DNA of 64,000 nt from Pseudoduganella rivuli (GCF_009674485.1 NZ_WKJJ01000001.1:544265-608264); one strand, 5' to 3'; shown: positions 1-10,224, counted from the first letter of the stretch. Notes: a model not told the origin generated them from the sequence alone. Numbers and translations: made by a program.

Positions 1-2023
1 GCAGCGCGGTGGCGCCGTACACGGCCAGGTACATGGTGACGATGCCACGCGACACTTCGATGTTGGTGGCCGCTTCGATGCCGGCGCTGCCGGCGGCCAG
101 CAGGAACTGTACCGGCGGCGCCGATTGCTCTGGCGCACTGCCCGGCGCCACCGCGGCCTGCGGCTTGACGGCCGCGACATCGTGCGTGGCGGCATACTGC
201 TCGGTGACTTTCAGCACGCGCTCGAGCGTGTCGGCCTTGTGGTCGGCCAGGTACGCCACCAGCGGCGTCACCGAGCACTTCATGTTGGTCAAGTCCGGCA
301 CCGCCACCAGCGCCGACGACACGGCGGTGTTGATGATGTCCTGGTTGCGGCTGATGGTCATCCACTTGCCGTTGCCTTCGAACAGGCTGGACGTCACGAA
401 CGGCACCATGTTGGCCAGCGACGCCGTGGTTTGCACGCCAGGCGTGGCGCGCAGCGCCTGCGACAGGCCGTCTAGCTTTTGCAACACGGGGTACAGGCGG
501 CAGCCCTCGTCTTCGGTTTTCATGATCACCACGAACTGGTCGCTCGACAGGTCGTAATGGCTGGTGATGTAAGCGTTGTCGAGGTTGTAGCGCGAGGTCG
601 GGCGCAATTCCGGCGCGCCCGCGTCGAGGTCGCCGATTTTCAGGTCGCGCATCACCACCACGCTGACCGCGGTCAGCAGCACGGCGCCCGCAACCGCCCC
701 GGCCGCATAGCGGCGTTCGGTCAGCCGGTCCAGGGCGCGCCACAGGCGGCCCTTGATGCCGCCGACCTTGCCGGTGGCTTTATCGTCGCGTTCCTGCACG
801 GCGCGCCGCGCCGCGCCCGGGCTGACGCCGATATACGACAGCGTGACCGGAATCAGGATCAGCTTGGTGAAGATCAGTACCGAGATACCCATGCTGGTGG
901 TGATCGCCAGGTCGCGGATCACGGGAATATCGATGATCGCCAGCACCGCGAACCCCACCACGTTGGTCAGCAGTGCGGTCAGGCCGGCCATGAACAGGCG
1001 GCGGAACGTGTAGCGCGCCGCCACGTATTTATGGGTGCCGCGGCCGATGTCCTGCAAGATGCCGTTCATCTTTTGCGCGCCGTGCGACAGGCCGATGGCA
1101 AAGATCAGGAATGGCACCAGGGTCGAATAGGGGTCGAGTTCATAGCCGGCCAGCTGCATCAGGCCCAGCAGCCAGATCACGCCGGCGATCGACACCGTCA
1201 TCAACAACAGCGTGCTGCGGATGCAGCGGGTATACAGGAACACAAACAAGCCGGCAATCACGACCGAGGCGGCAAAGAAGCCCAGCACCTGGCGCAGGCC
1301 TTCGATCAGGTCGCCGGCCAGCTTGCCGAAGCCGACGATGTGCACCGCCACGTGCGGGCTTTCGAACGAACGCACTTTTTCTTCCAGCGCCTGCGAAAAT
1401 TCACTGTAGCTGAGCGGCTTGCCGGTGGCGGGATTGGTGTCCAGCAGCGGTGTGACGATCATGGTCGACTTCATGTCGGACGCGACCAGGGAGCCGGTGA
1501 TGCCGGCGCGCGCGATGTTGGCGCGCAGCTTGGCAATCGATTCGGGGCTGCCGTTATAGTCCGACGGCATGACGGCGCCGCCGTTCAAGCCTTCCTCGGT
1601 GATTTCCTTCCACCGCACGATCGGCATCCACAGCGACTTCATCCACGAACGGTCGACACCGGGCACCAGGTACAGCGCGTCGTTGATCTTGCGCAGCGTC
1701 TCCAGGTATGCCGGGTCATAGATGTCGCCGCTCTTGTTTTCCACCACGATGCGGATGCTGTTGCCCAGTCCCGGCAATTCTTTCTTGTATTGAAGGTAGT
1801 TCTGGATATACGGATTGCCGACCGGGATCATGCGCTCGAAATTCGCATTGACTTGCAGGCGGCTGGCGTACACCGCCAGCACCACCGTGGCGATCAGGCA
1901 CAGCAGCATGATCACGGTGCGGTTGTTGAAAATGAAGCGTTCGATCCATGAACCCGAACTGCGGTCGAAATCACGCAGGTCGCTGATGGTGGGCATGTCG
2001 GAACGGGAAGAGTAACTGGCCAT
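1..2023 (-). CDS. RND/MMPL family transporter, C-terminus missing
   Basis: The reverse strand is open from the ATG at 2023 to the window edge, giving about 674 residues without a stop, so the gene is cut by the window. A first membrane helix lies near residues 35-55, followed by a large periplasmic loop, a block of several helices near residues 240-390, a cytoplasmic linker, another helix and the start of a second periplasmic loop. This is the duplicated layout of RND/MMPL exporters. It starts 17 bp after the YCF48-like gene and is the last visible member of a leftward group with DUF1302, DUF1329 and YCF48-like genes. That set recurs in proteobacteria and probably moves hydrophobic compounds or lipids across the envelope; the substrate is unknown. 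Confidence 0.9.
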   Translation of the reverse strand, partial: MASYSSRSDMPTISDLRDFDRSSGSWIERFIFNNRTVIMLLCLIATVVLAVYASRLQVNANFERMIPVGNPYIQNYLQYKKELPGLGNSIRIVVENKSGDIYDPAYLETLRKINDALYLVPGVDRSWMKSLWMPIVRWKEITEEGLNGGAVMPSDYNGSPESIAKLRANIARAGITGSLVASDMKSTMIVTPLLDTNPATGKPLSYSEFSQALEEKVRSFESPHVAVHIVGFGKLAGDLIEGLRQVLGFFAASVVIAGLFVFLYTRCIRSTLLLMTVSIAGVIWLLGLMQLAGYELDPYSTLVPFLIFAIGLSHGAQKMNGILQDIGRGTHKYVAARYTFRRLFMAGLTALLTNVVGFAVLAIIDIPVIRDLAITTSMGISVLIFTKLILIPVTLSYIGVSPGAARRAVQERDDKATGKVGGIKGRLWRALDRLTERRYAAGAVAGAVLLTAVSVVVMRDLKIGDLDAGAPELRPTSRYNLDNAYITSHYDLSSDQFVVIMKTEDEGCRLYPVLQKLDGLSQALRATPGVQTTASLANMVPFVTSSLFEGNGKWMTISRNQDIINTAVSSALVAVPDLTNMKCSVTPLVAYLADHKADTLERVLKVTEQYAATHDVAAVKPQAAVAPGSAPEQSAPPVQFLLAAGSAGIEAATNIEVSRGIVTMYLAVYGATAL

Positions 2024-2040
2024 CTGATTCTTTCAAACAC

Positions 2041-3180
2041 TTAAGGTGTGGACAGGGGCACGCTGCGCAGCACGCTGGCGCCCGCCATGCCGGTTGCCAC
2101 CAGCGCGCCGCCGGCGATGGCGGCGCCATACACTTCGCCGCGCGGCTGGCCGCGGCGGTTGTCCGCCCCGGCGCTGTCCGCGCCGGAGTACGGGCGTGCG
2201 CTGCCGTCGGCGCTGCTTTCCAGCACGTCGCCGGTCTGCGTGACCAGCAGCAGGCCGGCGCCGGCGGCGGCGGAAACCGGCAAGGCGGCGACGATGTTGG
2301 CGCCGCTGCCGGTGTCGATCTTGCGCCAGCGGGCGCCGCCATCGTCACTGGCGTAGGCATTGCCGCGCAAGCCATGCACCACCAGGCGCGACTGGCTAGC
2401 GGCCAGCCCGAAGAACGACCCCTCGTACGGGCTGGCCATCGGCACGAACGCGCCGGTGGTGTCATCCAGGCGGCGCAGGAACCCCTGTTCACCGGCCAGG
2501 TACACTTGGCCGCCATCGCCACCGATGGCATAGATATGGTTCATCTTGATGTTGGCGGTGCGCTCGATCATCGGGGTCCAGCTGGCGCCGCCGTCGCGGG
2601 TTTGCAGGATCAGGCCAAACGCGCCCGCCACGTAGCCTTCATTCGCGCTGCTGAACCAGACGCTCAGCAGCGGATATGGCAACACCCCCGGCGTGGCCGA
2701 CTGGCTGCCGGCCCGCTCGATATCCTGGGCGATCGCGTCGTCCGGCGTCTTGCCCTGCGGGCCATAGCTGGCGTTCAGCAGCGCCAGCGCGGCGTGGCCA
2801 TCCAGCTTGCGCTCCCAGGTCTTGCCGCCATCGGTGGTTTTCAATACCACCGCGTCATGGCCGACGATCCAGCCGTGTTGCGCGTCGACGAATTGCACGG
2901 CGGTCAAGTCGCTGCTGACGGGGCTGGGCAGTTGCTGCCAGCTCTGGCCGGCATCGGCCGACGCGAGGATCACGCCGCGCCGCCCGACCGCCACCAGGCG
3001 GGAGCCGGCGGCAGTCACGGCGGTGAGGGAACTGTACGCGCCAAAGGCGGTATCCGGGGCCGGCGTGGCGATCGGGTCGCGCAGGCCGCTGTTGCTGGTG
3101 CTGTTACCGATTGCGGCGCCGGCGCCGATGGCGCAGCAGGCCAGCGCGGCAATGGCGCCCAGGGCAAATCGCTTGTTCAT
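2041..3180 (-). CDS. YCF48/BNR-repeat beta-propeller protein, exported
   Basis: The product has 379 residues and begins with a lysine/arginine and hydrophobic signal-like segment. At least four Asp-box motifs follow, of the form SADAGQSW, TTDGGKTW, TRDGGASW and SDDGGARW, typical of BNR/YCF48 beta-propellers. I chose the start at 3180 because AAGGAG lies just upstream; the open frame extends further 5' but that extension looks non-coding. YCF48 itself helps photosystem II assembly in phototrophs. In heterotrophs, homologues beside RND transporters and DUF1302/DUF1329 genes probably serve as periplasmic partners of the exporter. That role is inferred from position. Confidence 0.85.
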   Translation of the reverse strand: MNKRFALGAIAALACCAIGAGAAIGNSTSNSGLRDPIATPAPDTAFGAYSSLTAVTAAGSRLVAVGRRGVILASADAGQSWQQLPSPVSSDLTAVQFVDAQHGWIVGHDAVVLKTTDGGKTWERKLDGHAALALLNASYGPQGKTPDDAIAQDIERAGSQSATPGVLPYPLLSVWFSSANEGYVAGAFGLILQTRDGGASWTPMIERTANIKMNHIYAIGGDGGQVYLAGEQGFLRRLDDTTGAFVPMASPYEGSFFGLAASQSRLVVHGLRGNAYASDDGGARWRKIDTGSGANIVAALPVSAAAGAGLLLVTQTGDVLESSADGSARPYSGADSAGADNRRGQPRGEVYGAAIAGGALVATGMAGASVLRSVPLSTP

Positions 3181-3279
3181 GTTGTCTCCTTGAATCGAGG
3201 CGCGCACCAGGGTACGCGCCGGCAGCACCCGCATCTGAGCGTGCGGTTTGTGCTGCCTGGGGTATTACCGGGGCATTAC

Positions 3280-4638
3280 TCAGCGCGCGCTGGAGCGCGC
3301 CACCACGGCTTCCGCGTTTTGCTCCTTTTCCGAGCGCATGGTCTTCGGAATCTGGTAGCCCTTCGACAGCGAATCGTTCAGCAAGGCGTACATGCCCTTG
3401 TTGAAGTCGTACACGGCGTTCTTGACCGCATACGGCACCATCGCGTCATACAGCTGGACGAAGGAAATGAACGACGAACGGTACAGCGCGCCGCTCTGGT
3501 CGAACGCGTCGAACATGCCGGCGTTCGGCGAATCCTCGTCCAGGTAATACACCCGCTTGCTGTACACGTGGCGCATGCCGGGCTTCAGCGTGGCTTCCAC
3601 CACCCACACGCGGTGCAGTTCGTGGCGTTCGCATTCCGGATTCACGTGGGCCGGACGGAACTGGTCGTCTTCCTTGCATTCGAAGTAGTACTTGTAGCCG
3701 TTGTACGGGATGTACATTTCTTTCTTGCCGACCAGCTTGAAGTCAAAGCGGTCCATCTTGCCCGAGAACAGGAACAGTTCATCGAACAGGGTCACGCCAC
3801 CCTGGCTCGCCACCGGCGTGTCATAGGCGAATTCCGGCGCGAGTTTCACGCGGCGCTGGCCCGGCGTGTAGCTCCATGCGCGGCGCGGCTTCTCGGTCGG
3901 GTCCAGGTAGTCCAGCAAGCCGCTGGCTTCGCCGGCGCGCCGCGCCGGGCCACGCGTGACGGAAAACGCGCGCGAATACATTTGCTCGTCGCGGTCGCCG
4001 GTCTGGTAATACGGTTTTTCCTGGACGGTCGACTGCTCGGCCGTCATGGTCACCTTGCCGCCCGAGTCGACCACCCATGAGCGCGACATTTCCGTGGTGG
4101 TGCCCAGTTCACCGGCATACGCCAGCTGCTGGTTCCACATCACTTCATAGCCATTCTTGGGAATCGGGAATGGCAGGCCGCCACGGCAAGCCTGGTCCAC
4201 CGCCAGGTTTTCCTTCAGGGTCTTGCAGGTGGTGGCGTTGCGCACCGTGGCTTTCAACACCTTGTCCGGGAAGGCCGCAGTGCGGTGGCTCGGATAAATG
4301 TCGATGTAATACGTGGTCGGATGCTTCTTCAACAGCATCTTCTGGCCTTCGGACAGCTTGTCCGCATGCTGCGCCATGTTTTTCGCGTCGATGCGGAACA
4401 GCGGCTTTTCATCTTTGTACGGGTCGGCCCAGAAGCCCGAACCGGCCTTGTAGCCGGCCGGCGCCTTGGTCAGGCCGCCGGTATAGGCGGGAATCGTGCC
4501 TTCCTTGTTGCCGGCCTTGATGGCGCCGAACTCGGTCAGGGTGGTGCCCAGCTGTTTGGCTTCCTCGGGCGTCACCGCGGCCAGCGCCGGCATCGACAGG
4601 ACCGCCAGCGCGGAGCAGATCAGGGTGTAGGGTTTCAT
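3280..4638 (-). CDS. DUF1329 domain protein, secreted
   Basis: This 452-residue protein has a clear signal peptide (hydrophobic stretch ending in ALAAV) and the charged, aromatic-rich body of the DUF1329 family, which is related to outer-membrane lipoprotein-sorting folds. It sits 23 bp downstream of the DUF1302 gene, a pairing seen repeatedly in Pseudomonas and Burkholderiales. The biochemical role is not established. Its position with DUF1302 and an RND pump points to envelope transport of hydrophobic molecules. The start has a GGAGACA-type ribosome binding site. Confidence 0.88.
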   Translation of the reverse strand: MKPYTLICSALAVLSMPALAAVTPEEAKQLGTTLTEFGAIKAGNKEGTIPAYTGGLTKAPAGYKAGSGFWADPYKDEKPLFRIDAKNMAQHADKLSEGQKMLLKKHPTTYYIDIYPSHRTAAFPDKVLKATVRNATTCKTLKENLAVDQACRGGLPFPIPKNGYEVMWNQQLAYAGELGTTTEMSRSWVVDSGGKVTMTAEQSTVQEKPYYQTGDRDEQMYSRAFSVTRGPARRAGEASGLLDYLDPTEKPRRAWSYTPGQRRVKLAPEFAYDTPVASQGGVTLFDELFLFSGKMDRFDFKLVGKKEMYIPYNGYKYYFECKEDDQFRPAHVNPECERHELHRVWVVEATLKPGMRHVYSKRVYYLDEDSPNAGMFDAFDQSGALYRSSFISFVQLYDAMVPYAVKNAVYDFNKGMYALLNDSLSKGYQIPKTMRSEKEQNAEAVVARSSAR

Positions 4639-4661
4639 GCTTGTCTCCTGGTTGAACCGGG

Positions 4662-6302
4662 TCAGAAGCCGGTTTTGTAAGTGAATACCAGCCAGCCGCG
4701 ATCGGTCGCGCCGAGCGTGCTCGATAGCCCTGCACCGCCAATCACGGTGGTGCCGGCCGCGTTGTATTTCTTGTCCGCGCGCGCGTCGGAATAGCGCAGC
4801 GAGAATTCATGGTTCTGGGCATAGGTCGCGCGCAGCCCCACCGACCAGGTCAGCGCGTGTTCAAAACCGCCGCCGCCGGTCGGCGCGTTGCCGTGCAGGC
4901 CGTAGTTCAAGGTCATCGGCACATCCAGGTTCCAGGACGGCAGGATGTTCAGGTATTGCGGCGTAAAGCTCACCGCCAGCGCGGCGAAGTTCCTGGTGGC
5001 GCAGCCATCGGATTTGTCGCCCGCCACGTTGGTAGTGCCGGTCTTGATACAGGCATAGCCCTCGCCCTTGAACAGTTCCGGATGCGACGTGACTTTCGCC
5101 AGGCGGCTGTAGGCCAGTTCCGCCACCAGCGAACCGGTGCTCCACAGCGGCGTTTCCGGCAACAGCATCACGCCGTTGACGATGGCGTGCCAGGTATTGC
5201 CGCGCGTGCCTTCGTGGTCGGTCAGGCTGACGCCGGTGGTGGTCGAGTGCAGGCCGGCGCCCTTGCGGTACGAGATTTCCGCGCCGGCGCTGACCGGACC
5301 GATCACGCGCGCAAAGCTGGCGCCGATCAGCTTGACGTTGTTCGGATAGGCAAAGCGGAACTGGCGCGCCGGGATATTGAATTCACTGCCGGTCCATGGC
5401 GTGTAATCGTCGAACTGCCGGTAGTACAGGCCCAGGGTCGATTCAATCGATTCCATGTTGTAGCGCGCATTGACGCCGAAGTTGCCGCGGTCGCGTGGCT
5501 TGAATGACGGCACGCGGTTCAGCACCAGGCCCGGCGCCGCCGCCACGCGGTCGACCTCGAACGTGGTGTCGGGACCGGACAGGTAGGTGCCGCCGTGCGG
5601 GGCGCGGGTGCTGGCCCATTCATAGAAATATTGGGCAGCGATGGAGAGGTTGTCGGTGACTTGCGCCTTGGCCGAAACCTGGCCGATCGGCAGGAACACT
5701 TCCTTGGTTTCAATGCCGGGGCTGGTCACGGCCTTGACGCCGTCGACCGGCGACTGCGAATACGAGATCGCATGCTGGCCCAGCAGCAGCCCCTCGCCCC
5801 AGACATTGGTGTGGCGGCCGACCTTGACGTTGACCGGGATTTCGCCGACGCTGAAGTTGGCCCACACAAAGGCGTCCAGCAATTCGCCGGACGGGCCATG
5901 CACGTAGCGGTTGACGGTGCTGCTGTAGGTGTCGTTGAAGTAGCTGCTGGCAAAGCCCGGCACCACCGACTTGACGGTACCGTCGCGGTAAGCATGGTCA
6001 TACCAGGCGGCGGCGCTGACGCGGGCCCCCACCTTGCCGTCATAGTTGACGTCCATTTCCGTCAACCAGTCCAGGCGGTTGGTCACCACGTCATGCTTGC
6101 CGAACTTGGCGTCCGATTCATCGAACGTGGCGCTCGACAGCAGGCGCTTGTCCTGCGCTTCCATCCGCATGCCGAGGTTGTAGCGCAGCGTGTTATCCCA
6201 GCGCAGCGACAACCCTGTGACGCCGGTATCGAATTCAGCTGCGCCGCCCTGCCCCGCCCAGGCCAGCGCCAGTGCGGCGGCCAATAACTTCTTGTGAGTC
6301 AT
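4662..6302 (-). CDS. DUF1302 family outer-membrane beta-barrel-like protein
   Basis: The product has 546 residues, with a signal peptide ending near GGAAEF and then a long beta-rich body with alternating aromatic residues and a terminal aromatic residue (YKTGF), as in outer-membrane barrels. I start it at 6302 rather than 6308 because GAGGAG lies six bases before 6302 and touches the earlier ATG. It is first in the leftward group DUF1302-DUF1329-YCF48-RND, so a promoter should lie in the AT-rich stretch upstream. The family assignment is firm; function as a channel for hydrophobic compounds is inferred. Confidence 0.87.
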   Translation of the reverse strand: MTHKKLLAAALALAWAGQGGAAEFDTGVTGLSLRWDNTLRYNLGMRMEAQDKRLLSSATFDESDAKFGKHDVVTNRLDWLTEMDVNYDGKVGARVSAAAWYDHAYRDGTVKSVVPGFASSYFNDTYSSTVNRYVHGPSGELLDAFVWANFSVGEIPVNVKVGRHTNVWGEGLLLGQHAISYSQSPVDGVKAVTSPGIETKEVFLPIGQVSAKAQVTDNLSIAAQYFYEWASTRAPHGGTYLSGPDTTFEVDRVAAAPGLVLNRVPSFKPRDRGNFGVNARYNMESIESTLGLYYRQFDDYTPWTGSEFNIPARQFRFAYPNNVKLIGASFARVIGPVSAGAEISYRKGAGLHSTTTGVSLTDHEGTRGNTWHAIVNGVMLLPETPLWSTGSLVAELAYSRLAKVTSHPELFKGEGYACIKTGTTNVAGDKSDGCATRNFAALAVSFTPQYLNILPSWNLDVPMTLNYGLHGNAPTGGGGFEHALTWSVGLRATYAQNHEFSLRYSDARADKKYNAAGTTVIGGAGLSSTLGATDRGWLVFTYKTGF

Positions 6303-6477
6303 GTGCATCTCCTCTTTCTGGTTTTTGTCATTTCAGGAAGTTCAGCGTCTGGTGCGCTGTCCGGATTTACATCAAATTCTGTATTCCGATTTTTATTCTA
6401 CCCTGAAATTTTGCACACATGCTTGTTTTTTGTACCTCTCTTCGAAATAAATATAACACATTCGTTTTTTGTGTTCA

Positions 6478-6678
6478 CTAAATATGCTCAGCAGCGCATT
6501 CCGGCCGCCCGACCGGCCACACCGTGTCCGTGAAACCGGCTGGCGGCGCGGACTTCGCCGGACTATTGAACAATTCCGCGCGTATCTGTTCAATAGAGGG
6601 CAACGGCGCGTTGCTCTGGCGGCGTCGGCGCAGCCAGTCGCGGATGGATTCCTTGTCAGGCCTCGCTGTCGCCGCCAT
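6478..6678 (-). CDS. Small conserved-looking protein of unknown function
   Basis: This 66-residue basic and hydrophilic protein has no signal or membrane segment. AGGAG lies six bases before its ATG and overlaps the stop codon of the indolepyruvate oxidoreductase gene upstream, so the two are probably translated together. A central IRAELF-type helix is preceded by a DWLRRRR motif. I do not recognise a function. Support comes from the ribosome binding site, the coupling and the GC-rich codon use. Confidence 0.6.
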   Translation of the reverse strand: MAATARPDKESIRDWLRRRRQSNAPLPSIEQIRAELFNSPAKSAPPAGFTDTVWPVGRPECAAEHI

Positions 6679-6687
6679 GGCGCACTC

Positions 6688-9600
6688 CTAGGCCGCCGCG
6701 CCGGCGGCGCGCTGTTGGTACTGCACGGTCAGTTCCGCCCGTTTCAACGCGGCCTGCACCATGCTGGCTTCCTTGACGTGACCATAGCCGCGGATGGTGT
6801 CCGGCAGGCTGGCCAGCGCGATCGCGGCGGCGCGGTTGTCCAGGGTCAGGGTGACACAAAAATCGTCCACCATTTTTATATAGTCCTCGATCAGGGCGCG
6901 CTCCTTACGCCGCTCTTCCGTAAAGCCGAACGGGTCCAGCGCGCTGCCGCGCAGCGGCTTCAGCCTGGCCAGCAGGCGGAACACCGGCAGCATCCAGCCG
7001 CCGAACGGCCGCTTGACCAGTTCGCCTTTCGCGTTGCGTTTTGCCAACAGCGGCGGCGCCAGGTGGAAGCGCAACTGGTAATCCCGGCCCGGCTCGCCGG
7101 CAAACTGGGCGCGCAGCTTGTCGAGGAAGGCCGGATCGGCATACAGCCGCGCCACTTCGTATTCATCCTTGTACGCCATCAGTTTGGCCAGCTGGCGCGC
7201 CACCACGGCGGTCAGCGGCACGCGCTTGCCGTCGCCCAGAGCCTCCTCGCGGGCCCGCAGCCGCGCCACCAGCGCCTGGTAGCGCGCGGCGTAACGGGCG
7301 TCCTGGTAAGCCGTCAGCAAGGCCACACGGTGTTCGATCACCTTGTCGAGCGACTCGGGCAAATGCAGCACCACCGGGCTGGCCTGCGCCGGCGCCACGC
7401 CGTGCACCGCCAGGTGGCGGCCCCAGTTGAAGGCCAGCTGGTTCTTTTCCACCGCCACCGCGTTCAGCTCGATGGCGCGCGCCAAGCTGGCCGCCTGCAG
7501 CGGTACCCAGCCTTTTTGCCACGCATAGCCCAGCAGCAGCGGGTTGGCATACAGGGTGTCGCCCAGCAGCGCCAGCGCGCGTTCGCCGGCGTCGAAGAAT
7601 TCACTGTTGCCGCCGACCCGCTCGCCCACCCGCTGCAGCGCCTGCGCGCCCGGGAAGGTCCAGTCGCGGTCCTTGAGGAAGGCCGCGGTCGGCGTATCGG
7701 CGCTATTGACGACGGCGCGCGTGCGCCCGCCCAGGGTCTTGGACAGCACATCGGCCGAACTGGCGACGATCGCGTCGCAACCGATCACCAGGCTGGCCTC
7801 GCCCATCGCCACGCGGGTGGCGTGGATGGCCGATGGCGTGGGCGCGATCTGGATGTGGCTGACGACGGCGCCGCCCTTTTGCGCCAATCCCGCCATGTCC
7901 AGCACCGTCACGCCCTTGCCTTCCAGGTGCGCCGCCATGCCCAGCAGCGCGCCGATGGTGACCACGCCGGTGCCGCCGACGCCGGCCACCACGATCCCGT
8001 AGACCCCGTCCAGCGGCGCCGTGGCAGGCTGCGGCAGCGCGCTGAAATCCGGCAGCGTGCCGCCGGCCACCTTGGGCTTGCGCAATTGCGCGCCTTCGGC
8101 CGTCACGAAGCTCGGGCAAAAACCGCTGACGCAGGAAAAATCCTTGTTGCAGGACGACTGGTTGATCTTGCGCTTGGTGCCCAGCGGCGTCGCCAACGGC
8201 TCGACCGACAGGCAGTTCGACTGCACTGAACAGTCGCCGCAGCCTTCGCACACCGCGTCGTTGATAAAGGCGCGGCGGGCCGGGTCGGCCATGGTGCCGC
8301 GCTTGCGGCGGCGGCGCTTTTCCGTGGCGCAGGTCTGGTCATAGATCAGCACTGTGGTGCCGGGGGTGTCGCGCAATGCCAGTTGCAGCGCCTCGAACTG
8401 GCTGCGGTGATGCACGGACACGCTGGCCGGCAGCCCGCTGTCCGCATTGTATTTTTCCGGTTCGTCCGACACGATCACCGTGCGCGCCGCGCCCTCGGCC
8501 ACCATCTGGTGCGCGATCTGCGGCACCGTCAGGGTGCCGTCCACCGGCTGCCCGCCCGTCATCGCCACCGCGTCGTTGTACAGGATTTTATAAGTGATGT
8601 TGGCCTTGGCGGCGACTGCCGCGCGGATCGCCAGGTGGCCCGAGTGGAAATACGTGCCGTCGCCCAGGTTGGCAAATACGTGCTTGTCCTTGGTGAAATG
8701 CATCTGGCCCAGCCAGGACACGCCCTCGCCGCCCATCTGGGTAAAGGTATCGGTGCTGCGGTCCATCCACATTGCCATGTAATGGCAACCGATGCCGGCC
8801 AGCGCGCGCGACCCTTGCGGCACGGCGGTCGAGGTGTTGTGCGGGCAGCCGGAACAAAACCACGGGTTGCGCTCGGCCACGGCTTTCGCATGGCAGGCTT
8901 CCTGCTCCTTGGCCGCGATTACCGCCAGCCGGGCATCGATGCGCTCGCGCAAATCCTGCGGCAAGCCCGCCTTGCCCAGGCGCGCCGCGATGGCCGTGGC
9001 GATCAGCGCCGGCGACAGTTCATAGCGGGCCGGCAGCAGCCATTCGCCGCGCGGCACCGCCCATTCGCCGCCCTGGTTATCCTTTTCATCGAACTTGCCG
9101 TAGACGCGCGGGCGCACGTCGTCGCGCCAGTTGTACAGTTCTTCCTTCAGCGCATACTCCAGGATTTGCCGTTTTTCCTCCACCACCAGGATTTCTTCCA
9201 GGCCGCTGGCAAAGGCGCGCGCATCCTGCGCGTCCAGCGGCCACACGCAGCCGACTTTCATCACGCGGATGCCGGCGCGGGCGCAGCCATCGTCATCCAG
9301 CCCGAGGTCGGCCAGCGCCTGGCGCACGTCGAGGTACGCTTTGCCGGCGGTCATGATGCCGAAGCGGGCCTGTGGCGCGTCGAGCACGATGCGGTTGAGC
9401 TTATTGGCGCGGATATACGCCAGCGCGGCATACCATTTGTGGTCGAACAGGCGCGCTTCCTGCGCCAGCGGCGGGTCCGGCCAGCGGATGCCGACACCGT
9501 CCTCCGGCAGCGCGTAGTCTTGCGGCAGCACGATATCCGGGCCGTCGCTGTCGATCTCGATCGACGCGCTCGACTCGACAATGTCGGTCACGCATTTCAT

Positions 9601-10224
9601 GCCGACCCACAGCCCGCTGTAGCGGCTCATGGCCCAGCCGTGCAGGCCGTAATCGATGTATTCCTGCACCGTGGACGGATACAGCACCGGGATGCCGGCC
9701 GCAATCAGCGCGTGTTCCGACTGGTGCGCCACCGACGACGATTTCGCCGCGTGGTCGTCGCCCGCCAGCAGCAGCACGCCGCCATGGCGCGCGGTGCCGG
9801 CCGAGTTGGCGTGCTTTAAGACGTCGCCGGCGCGGTCGACCCCCGGGCCCTTGCCATACCACATGGCGAACACGCCATCATGCTTACCGTTAGGCCACAG
9901 ATTGGTTTGCTGCGTGCCCCACACCGCCGTTGCCGCCAGCTCTTCGTTGACCCCGGCCTGGAACACGATGTTATTTTCCGATAGGTGTTTCTTGGCTTTC
10001 CACAAGGCCAGGTCCAGGCCGCCCAGCGGCGAGCCGCGGTAGCCGGAAATGTAACCGGCGGTATCCAGCCCGGCCCTGGCATCCAGCGCTTTCTGCAGCA
10101 TCGGCAACCGCACCAGCGCCTGCGTTCCACTGATATAGATGCGTCCCTTGCCGACGTTGTATTTGTCGTCAAGGGTGACGGCGGCCAGGGCATCGTGCAG
10201 GGTTGGTGTCAGGGGAGCATTCAT
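6688..10224 (-). CDS. Fused indolepyruvate ferredoxin oxidoreductase (IorA-IorB type)
   Basis: The 1178-residue protein combines the two subunits of 2-oxoacid:ferredoxin oxidoreductases: N-terminal pyrimidine-binding and thiamine-diphosphate regions (with GDGTYFHSGH near residue 480), a cysteine-rich ferredoxin-like region (CEGCGDCSVQSNC, then CNKDFSCVSGFC) and a C-terminal gamma domain starting near GVGGTGVV. It converts aryl-pyruvates from amino-acid breakdown to acyl-CoA, reducing ferredoxin. The open frame extends 49 codons upstream, but similarity begins at the ATG at 10224. A LysR gene is divergent from it and is its likely regulator. The small gene at 6478 follows in the same transcript. 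Confidence 0.92.
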   Translation of the reverse strand: MNAPLTPTLHDALAAVTLDDKYNVGKGRIYISGTQALVRLPMLQKALDARAGLDTAGYISGYRGSPLGGLDLALWKAKKHLSENNIVFQAGVNEELAATAVWGTQQTNLWPNGKHDGVFAMWYGKGPGVDRAGDVLKHANSAGTARHGGVLLLAGDDHAAKSSSVAHQSEHALIAAGIPVLYPSTVQEYIDYGLHGWAMSRYSGLWVGMKCVTDIVESSASIEIDSDGPDIVLPQDYALPEDGVGIRWPDPPLAQEARLFDHKWYAALAYIRANKLNRIVLDAPQARFGIMTAGKAYLDVRQALADLGLDDDGCARAGIRVMKVGCVWPLDAQDARAFASGLEEILVVEEKRQILEYALKEELYNWRDDVRPRVYGKFDEKDNQGGEWAVPRGEWLLPARYELSPALIATAIAARLGKAGLPQDLRERIDARLAVIAAKEQEACHAKAVAERNPWFCSGCPHNTSTAVPQGSRALAGIGCHYMAMWMDRSTDTFTQMGGEGVSWLGQMHFTKDKHVFANLGDGTYFHSGHLAIRAAVAAKANITYKILYNDAVAMTGGQPVDGTLTVPQIAHQMVAEGAARTVIVSDEPEKYNADSGLPASVSVHHRSQFEALQLALRDTPGTTVLIYDQTCATEKRRRRKRGTMADPARRAFINDAVCEGCGDCSVQSNCLSVEPLATPLGTKRKINQSSCNKDFSCVSGFCPSFVTAEGAQLRKPKVAGGTLPDFSALPQPATAPLDGVYGIVVAGVGGTGVVTIGALLGMAAHLEGKGVTVLDMAGLAQKGGAVVSHIQIAPTPSAIHATRVAMGEASLVIGCDAIVASSADVLSKTLGGRTRAVVNSADTPTAAFLKDRDWTFPGAQALQRVGERVGGNSEFFDAGERALALLGDTLYANPLLLGYAWQKGWVPLQAASLARAIELNAVAVEKNQLAFNWGRHLAVHGVAPAQASPVVLHLPESLDKVIEHRVALLTAYQDARYAARYQALVARLRAREEALGDGKRVPLTAVVARQLAKLMAYKDEYEVARLYADPAFLDKLRAQFAGEPGRDYQLRFHLAPPLLAKRNAKGELVKRPFGGWMLPVFRLLARLKPLRGSALDPFGFTEERRKERALIEDYIKMVDDFCVTLTLDNRAAAIALASLPDTIRGYGHVKEASMVQAALKRAELTVQYQQRAAGAAA

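Noticed and set aside
479..1951. Long forward ORF of 490 residues
   Set aside because: It is antisense to the RND transporter; the sequence is His/Arg/Gln-rich, as expected from a shadow frame of GC-rich coding DNA.
2374..4080. Long forward ORF of 568 residues
   Set aside because: It is antisense to the YCF48-like and DUF1329 genes, which have clear family features and ribosome binding sites.
6469..8229. Long forward ORF of 586 residues
   Set aside because: Antisense to the indolepyruvate oxidoreductase and full of His/Arg/Gln runs.
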